From the NCBI GenBank assembly GCA_013399115.1, contig VXAA01000911.1, positions 1 through 64,000 on the forward strand: a stretch of DNA of 64,000 nucleotides, written 5' to 3'. This document shows, piece after piece, positions 47,101 to 59,900 of this stretch. The translations under genes and the position numbers were made by a program. This DNA is from Anseranas semipalmata. Its lineage: Eukaryota > Chordata > Aves > Anseriformes > Anseranatidae. The notes under the pieces are model-generated. The model saw only the letters and a program-made list of their open reading frames with translations, ran no database searches and was not told the DNA's origin. Position 1 is the first letter of the stretch. Every line of letters starts with the position of its first letter.

Positions 47101-49326
47101 GCCACTATGAAGTTCCTTAATTCATTTGACATGCCTTTGCCAATACAATAGCAGAATAATAAGAAAGAGACCTCTGATCCTGGTGTGTGCATGTTATACT
47201 CTACTGTATAGCAGCCTGCATTTCCTGGCAGTACGCTTATCTTCTTCTCCTTTAAAGCAATACAATTTAACTTTTCAGGCCCTGTCATCCAGCAGTAATT
47301 TTCTGTCACTGCAGGATACCAATCCCTTGTTTGCAACTCTGATGCATTATAACACTTTACCCCATTAGCATTGCATCACTGTTTGAGGACTTACGTAGAT
47401 GAGGAATTTGTGAGCTGAGCTCCCGAAGACTGAATTCACTGTCTTGTTTCAAATGTTGAACACAGTTTTATTTTATTTATTTATCTTTTGTGTGTGTGAA
47501 GGGTCAGAATTCCACTTGCTAGAGATGAGAGTTTCTCTTGGTTTATTTTTTTCTGTATTAGGCTTGTGTATAGGCTGGATCTTTTGGTGGGGAGGCAGAA
47601 GTTTGGAAAGCTGTGCCTCCTTGCTATGCTATAGCCTGTTATAACATTGTATTATTCAATGACATTGTGAGCAGTTTCATTGTTGCTGAATTTACATTTC
47701 ATGTGATTATATTTGATTTTTACACTAGCTATTTTCAAGTTTGTTTTTAAAAGATACATTGTGTTAATGTTCTTTAAGCTCTGCGGAAAGTGCAAAATGG
47801 GTTCTGTAAATAATTGATGTGTAAAAAAATCTTTGTTAAAAAAGCATCAAGTCCTCTAGATCTCTAAAAGATTAAGATCTCTACCATTGTACACCTGAAA
47901 AATGGCCACACTCAGAAGTCATCTTTGCAAACGTCACTGTAAGTTTTCAGCTGTGAAGGTGGTGGTTTAGGTTAGTGTGCAGGTTCAGTGTGGGTCTAAT
48001 GGTCCTGCTTGATGGGAGTGGCTCCGTGGGGTGGTGTGAACACTACGGGTAGGATGTTTGCTTCCTGCCTGCTGTCTGGGCAGGGAGCAGAGCTGGGCTG
48101 TGGGGGTGACTGACTTGAGAATTCAGCAAGAAAAATTGTGTTTTTCATTTTATTTACGCTCTTTGTTTTGCTGCCATCAAGCAGCACAACATCACCTTTC
48201 ATCTCTGTTGTCTTTGGGTGCTGGGGGTCAACTCCATGGGGGAAGACCCTGTGGGATGCTCTGGGGCCATTCCAAGAGCCCTGTCCCAGCCCTGTTGTAC
48301 CATCCTCTGTACCGACCCTGTGGGTACCGCACTGTGATGAGTGATGCAGTAACATGCAACACCTGTGAGTGGATGCTGTGCAATTTCCCAGCTTTTGGGG
48401 CATTTGCCTAGTCCTACAGAGGGGCATTTTCAGCTCAGCACGTGCTGAGACTGAGCTGGATAATTCTCAGTGACCTCGGTGGCCTTTTGGCCAAATCCCC
48501 ACAGGCTGTGCTGAAAATGTACCTCCTGTTGCTCCCTGAGTTTTCTTTCTCTCGTGGACACCAAGCCAGTGTGATTATGGTATGGTATAAATGCACAGGG
48601 AGAAGAGTGGTTAGGCAGACCTCTGAGTTGGTGCTGTATGGAAGATAAATGTGTGCATAATGTGCGGAATGGGGCTTGCCCAGGGCGAGGGAGGGAAAGG
48701 CAACCCAGTGCATGTGACAGGACTCCAACCCCTGCTCAAGTGCAGACATGGGCCAAGTCCCATGCATTTGCCTGATTCTCAGTTTATCTCCCTGCATGTA
48801 AAACAGGGTGTTTGTCAGATTGAAGCCACGTCTTCCCAAGCTGGGTGGTCAAATCATGTGTTTTCATAGTTGGTCAGTCTGCAGCATGTTGTCCTGGCCA
48901 CAAGGTGACCATGCAAGGCTCCAAGTGTCTCTTCAGACTCCACTCCCTCACAGCAGCAGTGATGCCAGATCACAGCCTCCCTTCTCGTATACCAAGGAGT
49001 ATCTGCTCCAACCAGACATTACAAGGCAGAGAAGCAAAGGAGGAAACTACTTTTTGTTCAGGTTTCCCCTCTGTTTTCCTAGGAGCTGGTTACTCAGCTG
49101 AGAGGCCCATGCAACTGCATGTACCAACATGGATGGCAAAATACTTGTGGTTGTTTACCTTCTTTTCTTTGTTACAGAGCTATTGCAGCATGGATCAAGC
49201 CCCAGTTCCCTTTTTAGTGCTCTGAAGAACTGGTGAACCTGTAGTAGTGATAGTTAGTGTAAGTGGGAAAGGAATCCCTCCTCAAGAGCCTTTTTTTTTC
49301 TGTCATATTTTGAGGATATGTTGTAT
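41179..49326. other. No recognised gene; noncoding stretch
   Basis: Many frames of 60-150 codons overlap on both strands and none has a domain I recognise (the longest is 42581-43033, plus, hydrophobic and pyrimidine-rich). A possible SINE relic lies at 48745-48812 and a possible old-repeat fragment near 46.53 kb. A patch at 42.06-42.15 kb is richer in CpG. Confidence 0.55.
48745..48812 (+). repeat. Possible MIR-type SINE core fragment
   Basis: GGGCCAAGTCC, CTGATTCTCAGTTTATCTCC and CATGTAAAACAGGG appear in the order of the MIR-type core (GGCAAGTCA...CTCAGTTTCCCCATCTGTAAAA). Similarity is short and diverged. Confidence 0.4.
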
Positions 49327-49440
49327 TGCCTGGATGTGATCCTGTGTAACATGCTCTAGGTGATCCTGCTTGAGCAGGGGGGTTGGACTAGATGATCTCC
49401 AGAGGTCCCTTCCAACCTCAACCATTCTGTGATTCTGTGA
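49327..49440 (+). mobile_element. CR1 LINE 3' end fragment (distinct subfamily)
   Basis: CCTGGATGTGATCCTGTG, then the CATGCTCTAGGTGATCCTGC segment, GGTTGGACTAGATGATCTCC, AGAGGTCCCTTCCAACC and a tail ATTCTGTGATTCTGTGA. The CTCTAGGTGATCCTGCTT and CTCCAGAGGTCC phrases differ from the copies at 29.2, 32.3 and 60.7 kb, so this is another CR1 subfamily. Confidence 0.93.
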
Positions 49441-52400
49441 AAACTTTTTTTTTTTTTCTCGAAGGTGTGAAGGGCTAGAAGTGAATAGCAATATGTGGAG
49501 TGTAGAAGAATGTGAAGAAAGGGGAAAATCATGAATGAGGGGAGCACTGGGAAACAAGTCATTTGCAGCAGGACAAGCAGTCATTACCTTGTTTGGAGAA
49601 TTTTAATTACGGACAGATGGATCAAAGGAACAGCCATTTTGGCAAGTTGTCTTTTTAATGCAAATTGCATCACCTGAAAGAAATTTTGGGTGGAAGTATC
49701 AAATGGTAGTTTTAATGATGCAGCAAAACTTAATGATGAAATATAGTTCCTAAGGGGCTGTGTTTCATTATAGTGTGTACCTTTAAAAACACAGGCTTCA
49801 GGGGGTAAAAATTGTAGCATCTATCTGTGCAGGCTTTTATTTGACATGGTTGGATAGACTATTGAATTCCTACTCCCTGCCTTAGCTTAGCTGTGTACTA
49901 TATGTTCTCCACAATGCCTCAAGCTGAAAATTGATCTTCAGTCAATACTGTGCAATGATTCGACCCACTCCAGAATCAGCACCACTCTGTGAATGAAATT
50001 CGTCGTGGGAGGCCTGATTATTGTCTCCACTAGGACTGACCTGACTGAAAGGGCTATCAGACTGTCTGAATTCGGACACTTTGGACAATTGCCATCAGGA
50101 ATTATCTATGCTCCCAGAAAGGGCTAAATTGAGCAGAGATGAAGTGCTGGTGTTTATTGATTCTTCTTCTTTTTTTTTTTTCTTTTTTCCCTTCCCTCCT
50201 CCTGACTAGGTAGAGGAGAAGCAGATGCAGCTTTAGCTACATGCACTGGGGTTTTAGATAGCATTGCTGCGAAGATATATGAATCTTTTCTGACCCTGTG
50301 TCAAATTGTCTGCAGCATGGACTGATTTCAGGGCTGCTTTTTAAGGAAAGACCATTTGTCAAAAATGCTATGACATGTGAAACATGTTCACAGTCCTCTT
50401 GGCTGTGTGCGGTGGTCAAGGTAAAACAGAAAAGTGCCACAGATGGCGCTGAGTGCTTCTCATTCTGTGTATCAGCCTTGCATATTTAGGCCTTTGAAGT
50501 CCGATCTAAGCACACAAGCTGTACAGATCACACTGAAACTTGTTAAATGCAGAATTTAATTAGATGGGTATCTGGTTTTGCACTGGGGCTAAATGGATGG
50601 GTATATATAGAAAGTGGTGGCCCCACTGGAAATGTTGAAATCCTGCTACAAAACCTGTGTGTCCTGCAGCCTGTGTCCTTGCAAGGGCTGGTGCGCTGTT
50701 TTGGGTACTCAGGAAAAAAAAAAAAAAGGTATCACAGAAAAGCAAAGTAAGGCTCATTGATGAAACCGTAGAAACCATACTATGCACTTTGCCTACCTTA
50801 ACAGCTTTATGTAGTAACAGTACATGGCCCAGGCTTGTTAATGGCACCATTTCTCTTCCCAGTGGCAACTCTTTTGCCTCTGACTCAAGGGACTGGACTG
50901 AAATCTTAATTCACTGCAAAACTCCCACCAACAGGTATAGACTTTGCTTCAGTTCAGTTTGATGGAATACGGTGGAAGCTTTAAAGGCATTCAAGCCAGA
51001 GACTCTTCACCAAGAGTGTTGTGCCTGTTTGTCACAAGATAACCTCTAGTCTTTTAATAGAGTTAAAGCTTCATGGGCAGGTTCTGCCCTTGCTTAATGC
51101 CATGGCATTGTTCCCATTGGCTTCAAAAGGAGCAGGCACTTAGACCAGCACTCACAAAAGCCCTTAGGAGCCTAAGTCCCATTCATTTCCTGATTTCAAG
51201 AGTCCTAAATCCCTTTGTGAATCCAAGCCGTAATGCTCTACTATCTAGGCACAAGCATTAAAAAGAGTTCTCTTTTTATCCTCTTAGCATGGTAAGCCTG
51301 GAAAGTGGAGCTCCTTATTATCTTCCCCGTGCTCCTGAAATAGGCTGAAAATACGTGTAGCTGTTTAAATATGGAAGTTATCTTTTTACTTGAATCTGGA
51401 TTATCTTCTCTTTTCCAGAACTACAAAAACAAACAAGTCTGGATGGCCTAGCTCCTTTCTGGGGTGAAACTCTGCAGGTTGGGTGTTCAGGTAGAGAATG
51501 GATAAGATGAATCAAGGGAGAGGGGTACCTTATGGCTTTAACCCCTTTCTGTCCTCCACCCAGCCTGGTCCCTGGGGATGCACATGAAAATTACCCAGGT
51601 GCCAAACCTTTTTTCCATTCTGGAAACAATGCTTTTGAAGAGCCCTGTGCTATAATATCCACAAAAACTTGATACATGGACTCTGTGCAGAAGCCAGGTA
51701 CTCATTGGTAGAGCCATGAAAACAAACCCTCAGTAAGAAACTTTCATAATAGCCTCTTGATGCCATTCTTTCAAGGCCAAATGAGTTTTCGCATCTGCTT
51801 GCTCATTTCTAAATCTATTGATGATAGGCCTGGTGTTCAGCTGATGTAAATTAGCTTAGCACCGCTGAAATTGGGTCAGTGACTGTGTTGATTTATCTCA
51901 TCTGAGGAGCTGACATAGACTCTCTGGTTTTCTTGTATTAAACACTTTTCTCATCTCTAGCCATTTTCTTCTGTTCAAGAGCAATGTGAGTATAGAACGG
52001 ATTTTGATAGTCTGAGTAAAAGAAAGAGTTGTATGATCTGTCAAAAGTAAATAATGTATAGGCTTATAGAGGATCTAATGATTAGATGTTGGCATATATT
52101 CCTGATAGATTATGAATTCTTATCCCATTAATGGGTGAACTCTTAGCCTCTGTGATAAAGAGCTTTGATTGACAGAAAAGCAAAATGATGAGATTTATTC
52201 TCTTTGCCATGATGATCCTAAGAAACTAGGGATGTTTAGGTCTGAAAAATCCTTTCACCGAAGTAAATAAAACACCAAATCAATCTACAGTTAGTGCAGG
52301 GAATTGCTACAGAGGTGCTGCTCAAATCTTACCATTTAGAGCAAAACATGCTTGCAGCAGGTAAGACTAATGTAACTGAGTTTGTGTCAATTTCCAAATC

Positions 52401-53033
52401 TATGAAATATAAGGTCTTGCCATATTCTGTTGTTCCAGAAGGGAACAAAGTAGTAATAGCTGTGAAGTTAATGGGAATAGAGAACATAGCTTGGTCATGC
52501 ATTTAAGGGCAGAGGGAATGGTGTTGGCCTTAATTCTGCTCCTCCCTTAGTGAGCCATGCTGCTGAGCCAGGATGAACTTCTCCAGGGAGCACCACAAAT
52601 GTTGGGTTTCTTTCTCCTTCTGTCGTGGATTGGTGGTTTTAATTGCTTGTGCCAAGTTTTCTCTGCAAACAGGGCCCTTCCTGCTTTTGTGCAATTTTGC
52701 TAAAATTTAGTAAGTCCTGAGTGCTGCATGGAGTTTTATGACTGTGTTGTCAAGGGAGGTTATTGGAAGGTTTTGCATCCATAAGGGATGTATTCTGCGC
52801 ACTTGGTGTCTGTTGGGGCATTTGATTACCTCATATATCCGCTAGATCCTAAAATCCTGAGAGAGGCTCAGAGCACAGCTCCGAAATGCTCACTTTCTGC
52901 AGGGCAGTCAATGGGCCACTTTTCTTTTTCTTGCCAAATAACCAACCCCCGATAGCAGAAAGCAGCATTCCAGAAAGATGCATGAAGTACCTTACTACAA
53001 CATTTAGCAGTGCTGGCCCAGACTTCATAGAGG
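49441..53033. other. No recognised gene; noncoding stretch with old repeat relics
   Basis: T13 (49445-49457), T12 (50170-50181) and A13 (50714-50726) runs. A frame at 52294-52506 (+) contains LLKSYHLEQNMLAA before GTAAGA, but it has a poor acceptor and no recognised homologue. Confidence 0.55.
51105..51215. repeat. Probable ancient interspersed repeat relic
   Basis: CCCATTGGCTTCAAAAGGAG, AGGCACTTAGA, CTTAGGAGCCTAAGTCCCAT, AGTCCTAAATCCCTTTGTGAA in order resembles the same class of old amniote repeat as the element at 24.8 kb. Confidence 0.4.
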
Positions 53034-53336
53034 GGGCTGGCCTTGTGGTAGGCTCCAGACTGCAATTCAGGTGACCTGTGCTTGCTTCCTGGTGTTGCCA
53101 TTGATTTTCCTGTGACCTTGCGCAAGGCATATCACCTCCTACTGCCTCAGTGGGCCATCTGCACTGCAGGGACAATGCTGCTGCCTCTTTCATAGTCTTT
53201 TGTCCTCAGACGTATTGAATATATATTGTTCAGGGGAGAAGGGGTTTTACTATATGTGTGTATAGTACTTAGCGGGCGGGAGCTTAGGACTCCACTGGGA
53301 TTTTTGGGTACTACAGTAGTAAAATAATGAATGATA
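53034..53336 (+). mobile_element. Ancient tRNA-derived SINE, MIR type, nearly full length
   Basis: The order of landmarks follows the MIR/CORE-SINE plan as found in birds and reptiles. The tRNA-like head is GGCTGGCCTTGTGGTAGGCT with a mutated B box (53034-53090). Next come TGTTGCCATTGATTTTCC and the core TGTGACCTTGCGCAAGGCA, then a CTCAGTGGGCCATCTGCA segment. The tail part is TAGTACTTAGCGGGCGGG, TTTGGGTACTACAGTAGTAA and AATAATGAATGA. Such SINEs were copied by L2 machinery and stopped moving long before modern birds arose. This copy is diverged throughout, consistent with that age. No polymerase III activity is expected from the decayed promoter. Confidence 0.7.
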
Positions 53337-54329
53337 TCTTGCACTCTGCTTTCCTCCCACTTTATTGCCATTGCCATCCTGACCCTTTTGCTGTCTATAA
53401 AGCTACCATATTGGCTTTGAAATAGTATCCTGTAACTGTTAGTCCATGCAACAATTCACAAGAGATAAATAGTTTACGCGACTGATGTGTATTTTACATT
53501 TGTATTTCATTACCAGTTACAGGTACCTTGATTTGGGAATAGTCCCAATCTGTAACTCATTATCTACTAAAGCTGTATTTAAAAAATTAGTTGTGTAGCA
53601 AAAAACTTGAAAGAAGATAAACCTGACATGCCCTTGAGAAGTTTAAGGTGTTATCTCATGATTAGGAATCATTGTTGAAGCTTTCACAAATTTAGACACA
53701 TTCTGGCTTGAATGGATATACTGGAACAAAACCTTAAATGCTTGTTTAAAAATCTATAATTAGACTTGCTGGGGAATAGTTATAGAGTATATTAGACCAA
53801 GTGGCTTTTCAATAATTTTTAAAGCAAATTCATCTGGTTCTCAGAATTCCTTTCTGCAGATGTGCCAATTGCCATGACCAGCAGGTCTTCAGTGACTCGC
53901 AGGAATGTATCATTTTTAAAGTGATTACAGATTAATTAAACAGAGATTCTTCATCTGATAGAATAGCTGAAATATACATTTGCTTTATTGTAAGTTGGCA
54001 ATAAAAAGGATATATATGTTCTCAGTGGCCAAAGGCACTGCAGCATATTGCAGAGGCAGCATGCTGCCCCGTTGACTATTTGGCGGCTTCTTCAGCTCTT
54101 CCCTCCATGACTTTGGGGGTAAGACAGGAGCACAGCATGGCCAGGTATTACCTAGCGTGTCAGAAAGAGGAGGAAAGATCATGGTCACCTTCCAAGAGAC
54201 AACCATAAATCTTGACTGCAATCTTCCATGTTTTTTGGGGGTAGCGACTTTTCTAGTAATGAGGAGCTCGGATGCATCTATTTAATTCCTGGGTCTAAAA
54301 GATGAAGCTTTTCTTTCCCTAATTAACAC

Positions 54330-54362
54330 GGGGGGGGGGGGGNNNNNNNNNNNNNNGGGAGG
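54330..54362. repeat. Poly(G) run with a 14-base assembly gap
   Basis: G13, then 14 N (54343-54356), then GGGAGGG. As at 17.67 kb, the gap sits on a G homopolymer, so its true length is unknown. Confidence 0.92.
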
Positions 54363-54685
54363 GAGGATGCCTTCTGCATGTCTGTGTGTGACTTTCACTG
54401 GCAACTTCTCCTTGTCCAACTGTTTGTAGCTAAAATATGTGCTTGTCGGGGGTGGAGAGCAGAATTGTAAACACATGATGTTCTTCAACATCAAGCAAAT
54501 CTGTTGCTCTCCTATCCCCCCCCAATTTTGCATCACAACTGATTTTTCTTTAAAATATAGGAAACAGTTTGAAAATGCCTGTTGTATGCCTGTAAAGGGT
54601 AAGCATAACCATAACATCCTGTGAGCTTACTTAATTCAAGGTCTTTATGGGCCATATTCAGAATGGTGCTTTAGCATGAACTTCG

Positions 54686-54711
54686 TTATTTTATTTTTAT
54701 TTTTATTTTTT
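54686..54711. repeat. (ATTTTT)n tract
   Basis: Four TTATTT/TATTTTT units. Confidence 0.85.
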
Positions 54712-56494
54712 AAAGTAGATATTCCAACTTTCTCCTGGAATTAACAGAGTCTTTGTCAGTACTGATTTAGGTAATTTCAGTAATGAAAAATTGCATGAAT
54801 TTTTTAAATTGTTGCTCTTTTCCCTTTTTTTCACCTCTTGTAGGAAGGATTATAAATGTATAGAAAAATGTATGGCTATCCAGGTCAAATAATCCTTCGG
54901 CAATGGCTTTTATGTTTTGAATCGTACTCTGATATCCATATGTCAGAATTTTGGAGGCTTAACTTTTCTGATCCTGAATGTCACTTCCTTTTTTGACCGC
55001 AGGGTGCAATTCTAGCCTTTGAGGGACAGAAGCAGAGATGGTTTGTAAGTGGAAGACAAACAGCTGTGATGCTGAACAGGGCCATGCACCAGTGTCCTTC
55101 TATTTCCAATTTTAATGACTAGATTTATCCTACAAATTTAACACAATAGCTCTTCAGGGGACGGGATTTTCTGCAACTGTCTGATTAGCAGAATATTTCT
55201 AACTTACGCATAGGAAACTTTAATAGGTGTCAAAAAAAATGTTCCCCCAAAAGTCCTGTTCATTTCACTTCCCTGTCGCTGCCAGAATGTGGTCCTCCCT
55301 CAAACTTTCTATATACGTGTGTGCATATTCACTTTCTAACTGTGTACTGAGACATGCAAAGGCATTGAAGGTAGCTCCACACTGAAAAGCCAGAAGTATT
55401 GGTTCTCCATGGCTGGCTTGCTATTCCTGGAGCATGAAGATCTCCATTTCTGTCAAGTGCTGTGTAACACGCTGCTTACTGTGTTCAGAGATGCCGTCAC
55501 CCATTCTAATACCAGTGTGCCATCAAAAGTGCAGCCTCATGGCAATGCACCCTACCAGTTGCATCAAAAAGGCTCCTTTCATCAAGCCACAATAAGGTGC
55601 TGCACATTTCCATTGTGTTTCCCTTCTTCTTGGCTAAGGAGTTGAGTTAGCTGGACCTCTTCCAAGTCTATTTGAAATCCTGTAGGGAAAGCTGTAGGGA
55701 TCCCTTGGTGGAAAGCAGGGATTTTCCACTACAGTCATGTAGGAGGGACTCCACTAATCTCAGTTCTTACTAGATCTTCTTTTTATTAAGGTCTGAATAA
55801 GAAAACCGGCCTTAGGAAGTAGCTGCATAGTTGTAAGATGTTACTGCACAGTTTGTTTCTCCTAACCTACTACAGTATATCCTTGCCTCAGGCCATACAA
55901 AGTGCTGTCAGATTGTCATAGTATAGTCATGCCAAACAAAACAAAAAAATAAAAGGAAAAAACTTCATTTTGTTCTGGCCTTAAATGATGCAAGATGGCA
56001 AAGAAATCTAGTGTAAACCTTTAGGCAGTCTATTGCAGCCTTTATTGCAGCCCTTGAAAATAATTCACCAATAAAAGCAAATACTGATGAAATGCTCTGT
56101 TTCCCTTCAGTGAGCTCTCTGCATCTTTTAAAGGCAGGTGAAATGACTGGTGGAAACCGGAGTTGTGTATCGTCAAAGGGACACTCTTTATCCTAAAAAT
56201 GACCCGATTGCCTAATTTTTTCTTTTCTAGTCAGCTGTTTTCATAAATAGCAGCTTCAAATGTACTTGAAGGGTTTAAAGTGTATCTGTTTTTACATTTT
56301 GCACTTCTCATTTCCACTCTGTAGTTCAAAGATGTGCTGTTTGTGGCTTTGTTTTTGCTTTTTTTTTTTTTTTTTTCCCCTAAATGAATAAAAACCCCAA
56401 ACCAAGCCATTTTGTTAGGGGTATGAAAACCTCAGGATCATGTTGCAAACTTGGCAGAGGAATACCTAAAACTTCTGCTGATTTCATTGTTTAG

Positions 56495-56530
56495 GATGGT
56501 ACCTATCAAGCCAATGATACCTTCTTTAAA
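56495..56530 (+). other. Candidate 36-nt microexon
   Basis: ACTTCTGCTGATTTCATTG plus TTTAG gives a fair branch point, pyrimidine tract and acceptor. The 36 nt that follow end directly at AAA|GTAAGTGT. Phase 0 is open and reads DGTYQANDTFFK. The TAG of the acceptor is an in-frame stop, so the frame is bounded by the splice signals. Length is a multiple of three and symmetric in phase, as neuronal microexons often are. I do not recognise the peptide in any known gene. With about sixteen GTAAGT sites expected per strand by chance in a window this size, it remains a lead only. Confidence 0.2.
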
Positions 56531-56620
56531 GTAAGTGTACCCTAGTCCTAAACACACTGCATGGCAAATGTTCTGTTATATGCATGTGTGTATGTGTATA
56601 TAAATGTACATCCACTAGGA

Positions 56621-56950
56621 AATAGAATAGAATAGTTCAGTTGGAAGGGACCTACAAAGATCATCTAGTCCAACTGCCTGACCTCTTCAGGGCTAACCGA
56701 ATGTTTAAGTATGTTATTGAGGGCATTATCCAAATGCCTCTTGAGCACTGATGAACACTTTTTTGAAGTGATTTGAACACTTGATGCATGGGGCATCAAC
56801 CACGTCTCTAGGAAACCTGTTCCAATGTTTGACCACCCTCACAGTAAAGAAATTTTTCCTAATATCCAGTCTGAACCTCCACTGCCTAGCTTTGTGCAAT
56901 TTGTGTGTGTCCTATCATTGGTTACCAGGGAGAAGAGAGCAGCGCCTCCC
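56621..56950 (-). mobile_element. CR1 LINE 3' copy, minus strand, older subfamily
   Basis: On the given strand the copy starts with its tail (AATAGAATAGAATAG). TTGGAAGGGACCTACAAAGA, TCATCTAGTCCAACTGCC and GGGGCATCAACCACGTCTC follow. Next come GGAAACCTGTTCCAATG, CACCCTCACAGTAAAGAA and the end of ORF2. This is the reverse complement of a CR1 3' terminus. The tail unit (CTATT) differs from the ATTCTATG tail of the plus-strand copies. An extra TTGAGCACTGATGAACAC-type segment and many mismatches make it the most diverged CR1 here. ORF2 is broken. Confidence 0.92.
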
Positions 56951-59900
56951 TAAATGTAAATAAACTATTCACAAGGTCCTTAATTTGCAATGATATCATG
57001 TAGCTAACATTCACTGCACCCTCCTTGGCACATTTACAAGAGAACAAGAAATTAGCAGCTACCTCTCTGACAGTGTTTGAGCTGTGAGCTTTGCCAGTGG
57101 CTGCCTTTTGCCCTTGCTCGAGTGCTCATCTGTGAAGCTGCAGGTGTAGCCTGTGACAAAGTGGGGAGCAGGCACCCAGGACCTGCTTTTGGCGGGGTGC
57201 TGTCCTGGGAAAAAGTGGGTAGGTTTCATGTTTGCTTTCTCCTTTTCATAGGATGGGACCACCTGTAGCTTCATTTCTCCACCAGGCAAGGTGTTGCTTT
57301 GAAGACATGCATCATGCAGGTCATACATCAGTATCATGCTCCAAATTTTGTTTGAAACATTTACATATTGGGTTAAATGCCACCCTCTGTCTTCCCACTA
57401 CTGAAATTTGCAAGTAGAGGGTTAAAGAGGATTCCCAGCTGTAGCAAACACCTGTCTGCAGTAAGGAGGACAGGAAATCTTTCCTTACAGTTTGTGTTGA
57501 AGGGAAGTCTGGCCCAGTGCAGAAATAATTTGGAGTATGGCTGTGAGACTGGCAAAATCAAAATGATGGTGTTTATACGCTATATTTTAAAGGAGGGGAA
57601 GGACATGTTTTGCACAGTTTCTTCCTTTCTGCCTGGTGTGGAGCACTGTTTTGCCTCCACAGAAATTAAGGGTTGAAACATCCACCATAGTGGTTGAGGG
57701 CTCTGGTTTTCTTGAAAACAATCCTGGCTTTTCTCTGAAAAGTGGGAATGGCTGCTGAGCTGCCTGGCTGGAAGTTGGGCTGCCAGGGGCTGTTAGCTGG
57801 CTGCATGGAGTTACGGTGGGGTGGTGGTGGAGGGAGGAAATTTGAGGCTGGAAACGAAACAGTGCTGGGGCTCCCTTCCCCTGAAACCTTTCTTCCCCAA
57901 CAAGGTTAACCAGCTTGGTAGCTGAGAGTAAACATTTTCTGAAAACATGACATGACCTTGTTTCTCTGCCTACCCATGAAACTTGCTTTTCTCACTGTTT
58001 TGGATGCCTTCAGAAGGCCCTAGGAGACCTGAGCATATTTGTCTTTAAAGCATTTCAATCCTAACTTCATTTCCTCTGGCAAACAATAGGCTGTGTGGAA
58101 GGACGTGCCCAAAAAGCTTGAGCACTTTTCCTTCTGTCAGTAGCTTCAGCGTGGAGATGTCAGCTCTGTTTCTTAACCCTTCTTAACCCTTGGGAATGGG
58201 AGCCTTGTACTGCATGTAGTGCTGGCTCTGACCTTCATTCATCCATGCAATGCATGGGGTCAGGTGTGCCCACGTCATGAACATGTGTCATGCTTTGTTT
58301 ATTCAAAGCATGGGCTCCCTGGACTTCAGCTGGAGTTTTATGTGCACAAAAGTTTTGAAACAGGGATCCTGGGTCCAGAAATCTATAAAAGAGGAATATA
58401 CAATTACTGGCTGCTTCTGAAGAGGGTGCACGCCATGGATTTTCTTCATCAGTGAGTGCTCTGTGGGTGGCAAGGATGGAGTCCAGTTCCTCCAAGGCAT
58501 GCAGCTTCATAGTCTCAGGTCCCCTTCCCCTTCTTTCAGCTCCCTTCTACCATCATTGCCTGTTCTGCAGCTCAAATACTCACTGTCCTCTCAGCCTGCC
58601 TGGTGAGAAGGGACCCACACTGCAGCAGAACTGGGGCTTGGACTCTGAAAAAGCAGTTATATTTCATTCCTGAAGTGCCTCCTCTCCTCTGTGCATCGCT
58701 CTCTGAAGATGCCACAAATGTGTGGTGTGGTGGTTCTCACCTCAGATTTCTAACAATTCTTTTCTCTCCGGAAGTTCACTCCTATTTCAACTTCTCAGAT
58801 TCATTCCCATTCGGTGGGGGACCAAAACATTAAAAGATGCTATTCATGACTGGAAGGGCATGAGGGATGTCAATGTCTTCTACCTTGAGATAGCTTGGGT
58901 CCTCACAGAAAGCTCTTGGAAATGTGTGCTTGGAGCAGAAGGAAGTAACATGGAGAAGTGGCATCTGACAGCATGAGAAATAGCCAGCATCCTTCTTACT
59001 GGAGCATCCACTTTGGAAAAGCCAGACCCATGAATTAATTCCCTTTTCTGGGGGCTGGAGCAGACCCAAGAGGAACCAGTATGTCTCCACCGGAGTGTTG
59101 CTGAGTGCCCGGCGCCTCCCAGTGCTCATCTGCCTGGGTCCTGCCAGTTCTGCATGCTGGGCTATGCACACCTCCAAGCCTGGCTGTATTCTGCTGAATA
59201 AGCTCTTTCCTTGTGCAGCTGAGTTTGTTTTCCTGCAGTCGAGCCACTTGTGAGGCTTCCTGCCTCAGGAAATCGGCGGTCAGCCTTCAGGAGATGTTGT
59301 CTGCAGGATTCAGAAGTAGCTTCCAGCCTTCTGGATGGACTCCCTGGCTGGGGTGAATGGTGCAGCCCTGAGCATTGGCTCCCCGACTTCCAGTGGCCAA
59401 GCATCACCTCTAGGCATTTTACACCATACTCCATTACTTATCCGTGTAAAAAATTTAACAGACACTTTGGGTTTTGGTTTCTGCAAAACCTTATGTTGCC
59501 TCTGGCTGACTTCCAGCCACAACAGAGGATGGGAAGCCTGGCTGAGGAGTGCCTGCTCTCCCTGCTGTGGTGACTCCTGGGGGGAAGGTGTTTGGGTGTT
59601 TTTTTTTTTTTTTTTTTTTGATGCAAACGGGCTCCATGCAGCTAAGCAGAGAAGTGTCAGTGCCTCATGTTGAGGCAAAGAGTTGAGTGGGTCTGATTTC
59701 TACACAGAGGAGCACAACTCTGCCATTCTCCTGGTACCAGTAAGTTCTTCCTCCCTGGCAAACAAAATTGCTTCCAGGAATGAAAAGTTGGAGTGGACTT
59801 TGGAAGCAAGCCTCTGTTTGGGGTCCTGTTGCTTTCACTCTTTTCTGCAAATTTTTCAAAGTGGAGGAGGCAGAAAGGGGAGGAACATTTGTAAAATGCT

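Larger units (their letters stand above)
53337..56494. other. No recognised gene; noncoding stretch
   Basis: It contains a G-run gap at 54.34 kb, a (TTTTA)n tract and a T18 run (56359-56376). No coding sequence that I can name. Confidence 0.6.

Noticed and set aside
52294..52506. Open frame with LLKSYHLEQNMLAA before GTAAGA as an exon
   Set aside because: The acceptor side lacks a pyrimidine tract, the frame continues past the donor, and I know no homologue.
58169..58190. CTTAACCCTTCTTAACCC as telomere-like repeat
   Set aside because: The unit is 10 bases and only two copies exist; it is not the TTAGGG repeat.
59599..59678. T21 run as the reversed poly(A) tail of a minus-strand retrocopy
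   Set aside because: The adjoining sequence matches no transcript I know and has no polyadenylation signal next to the run.
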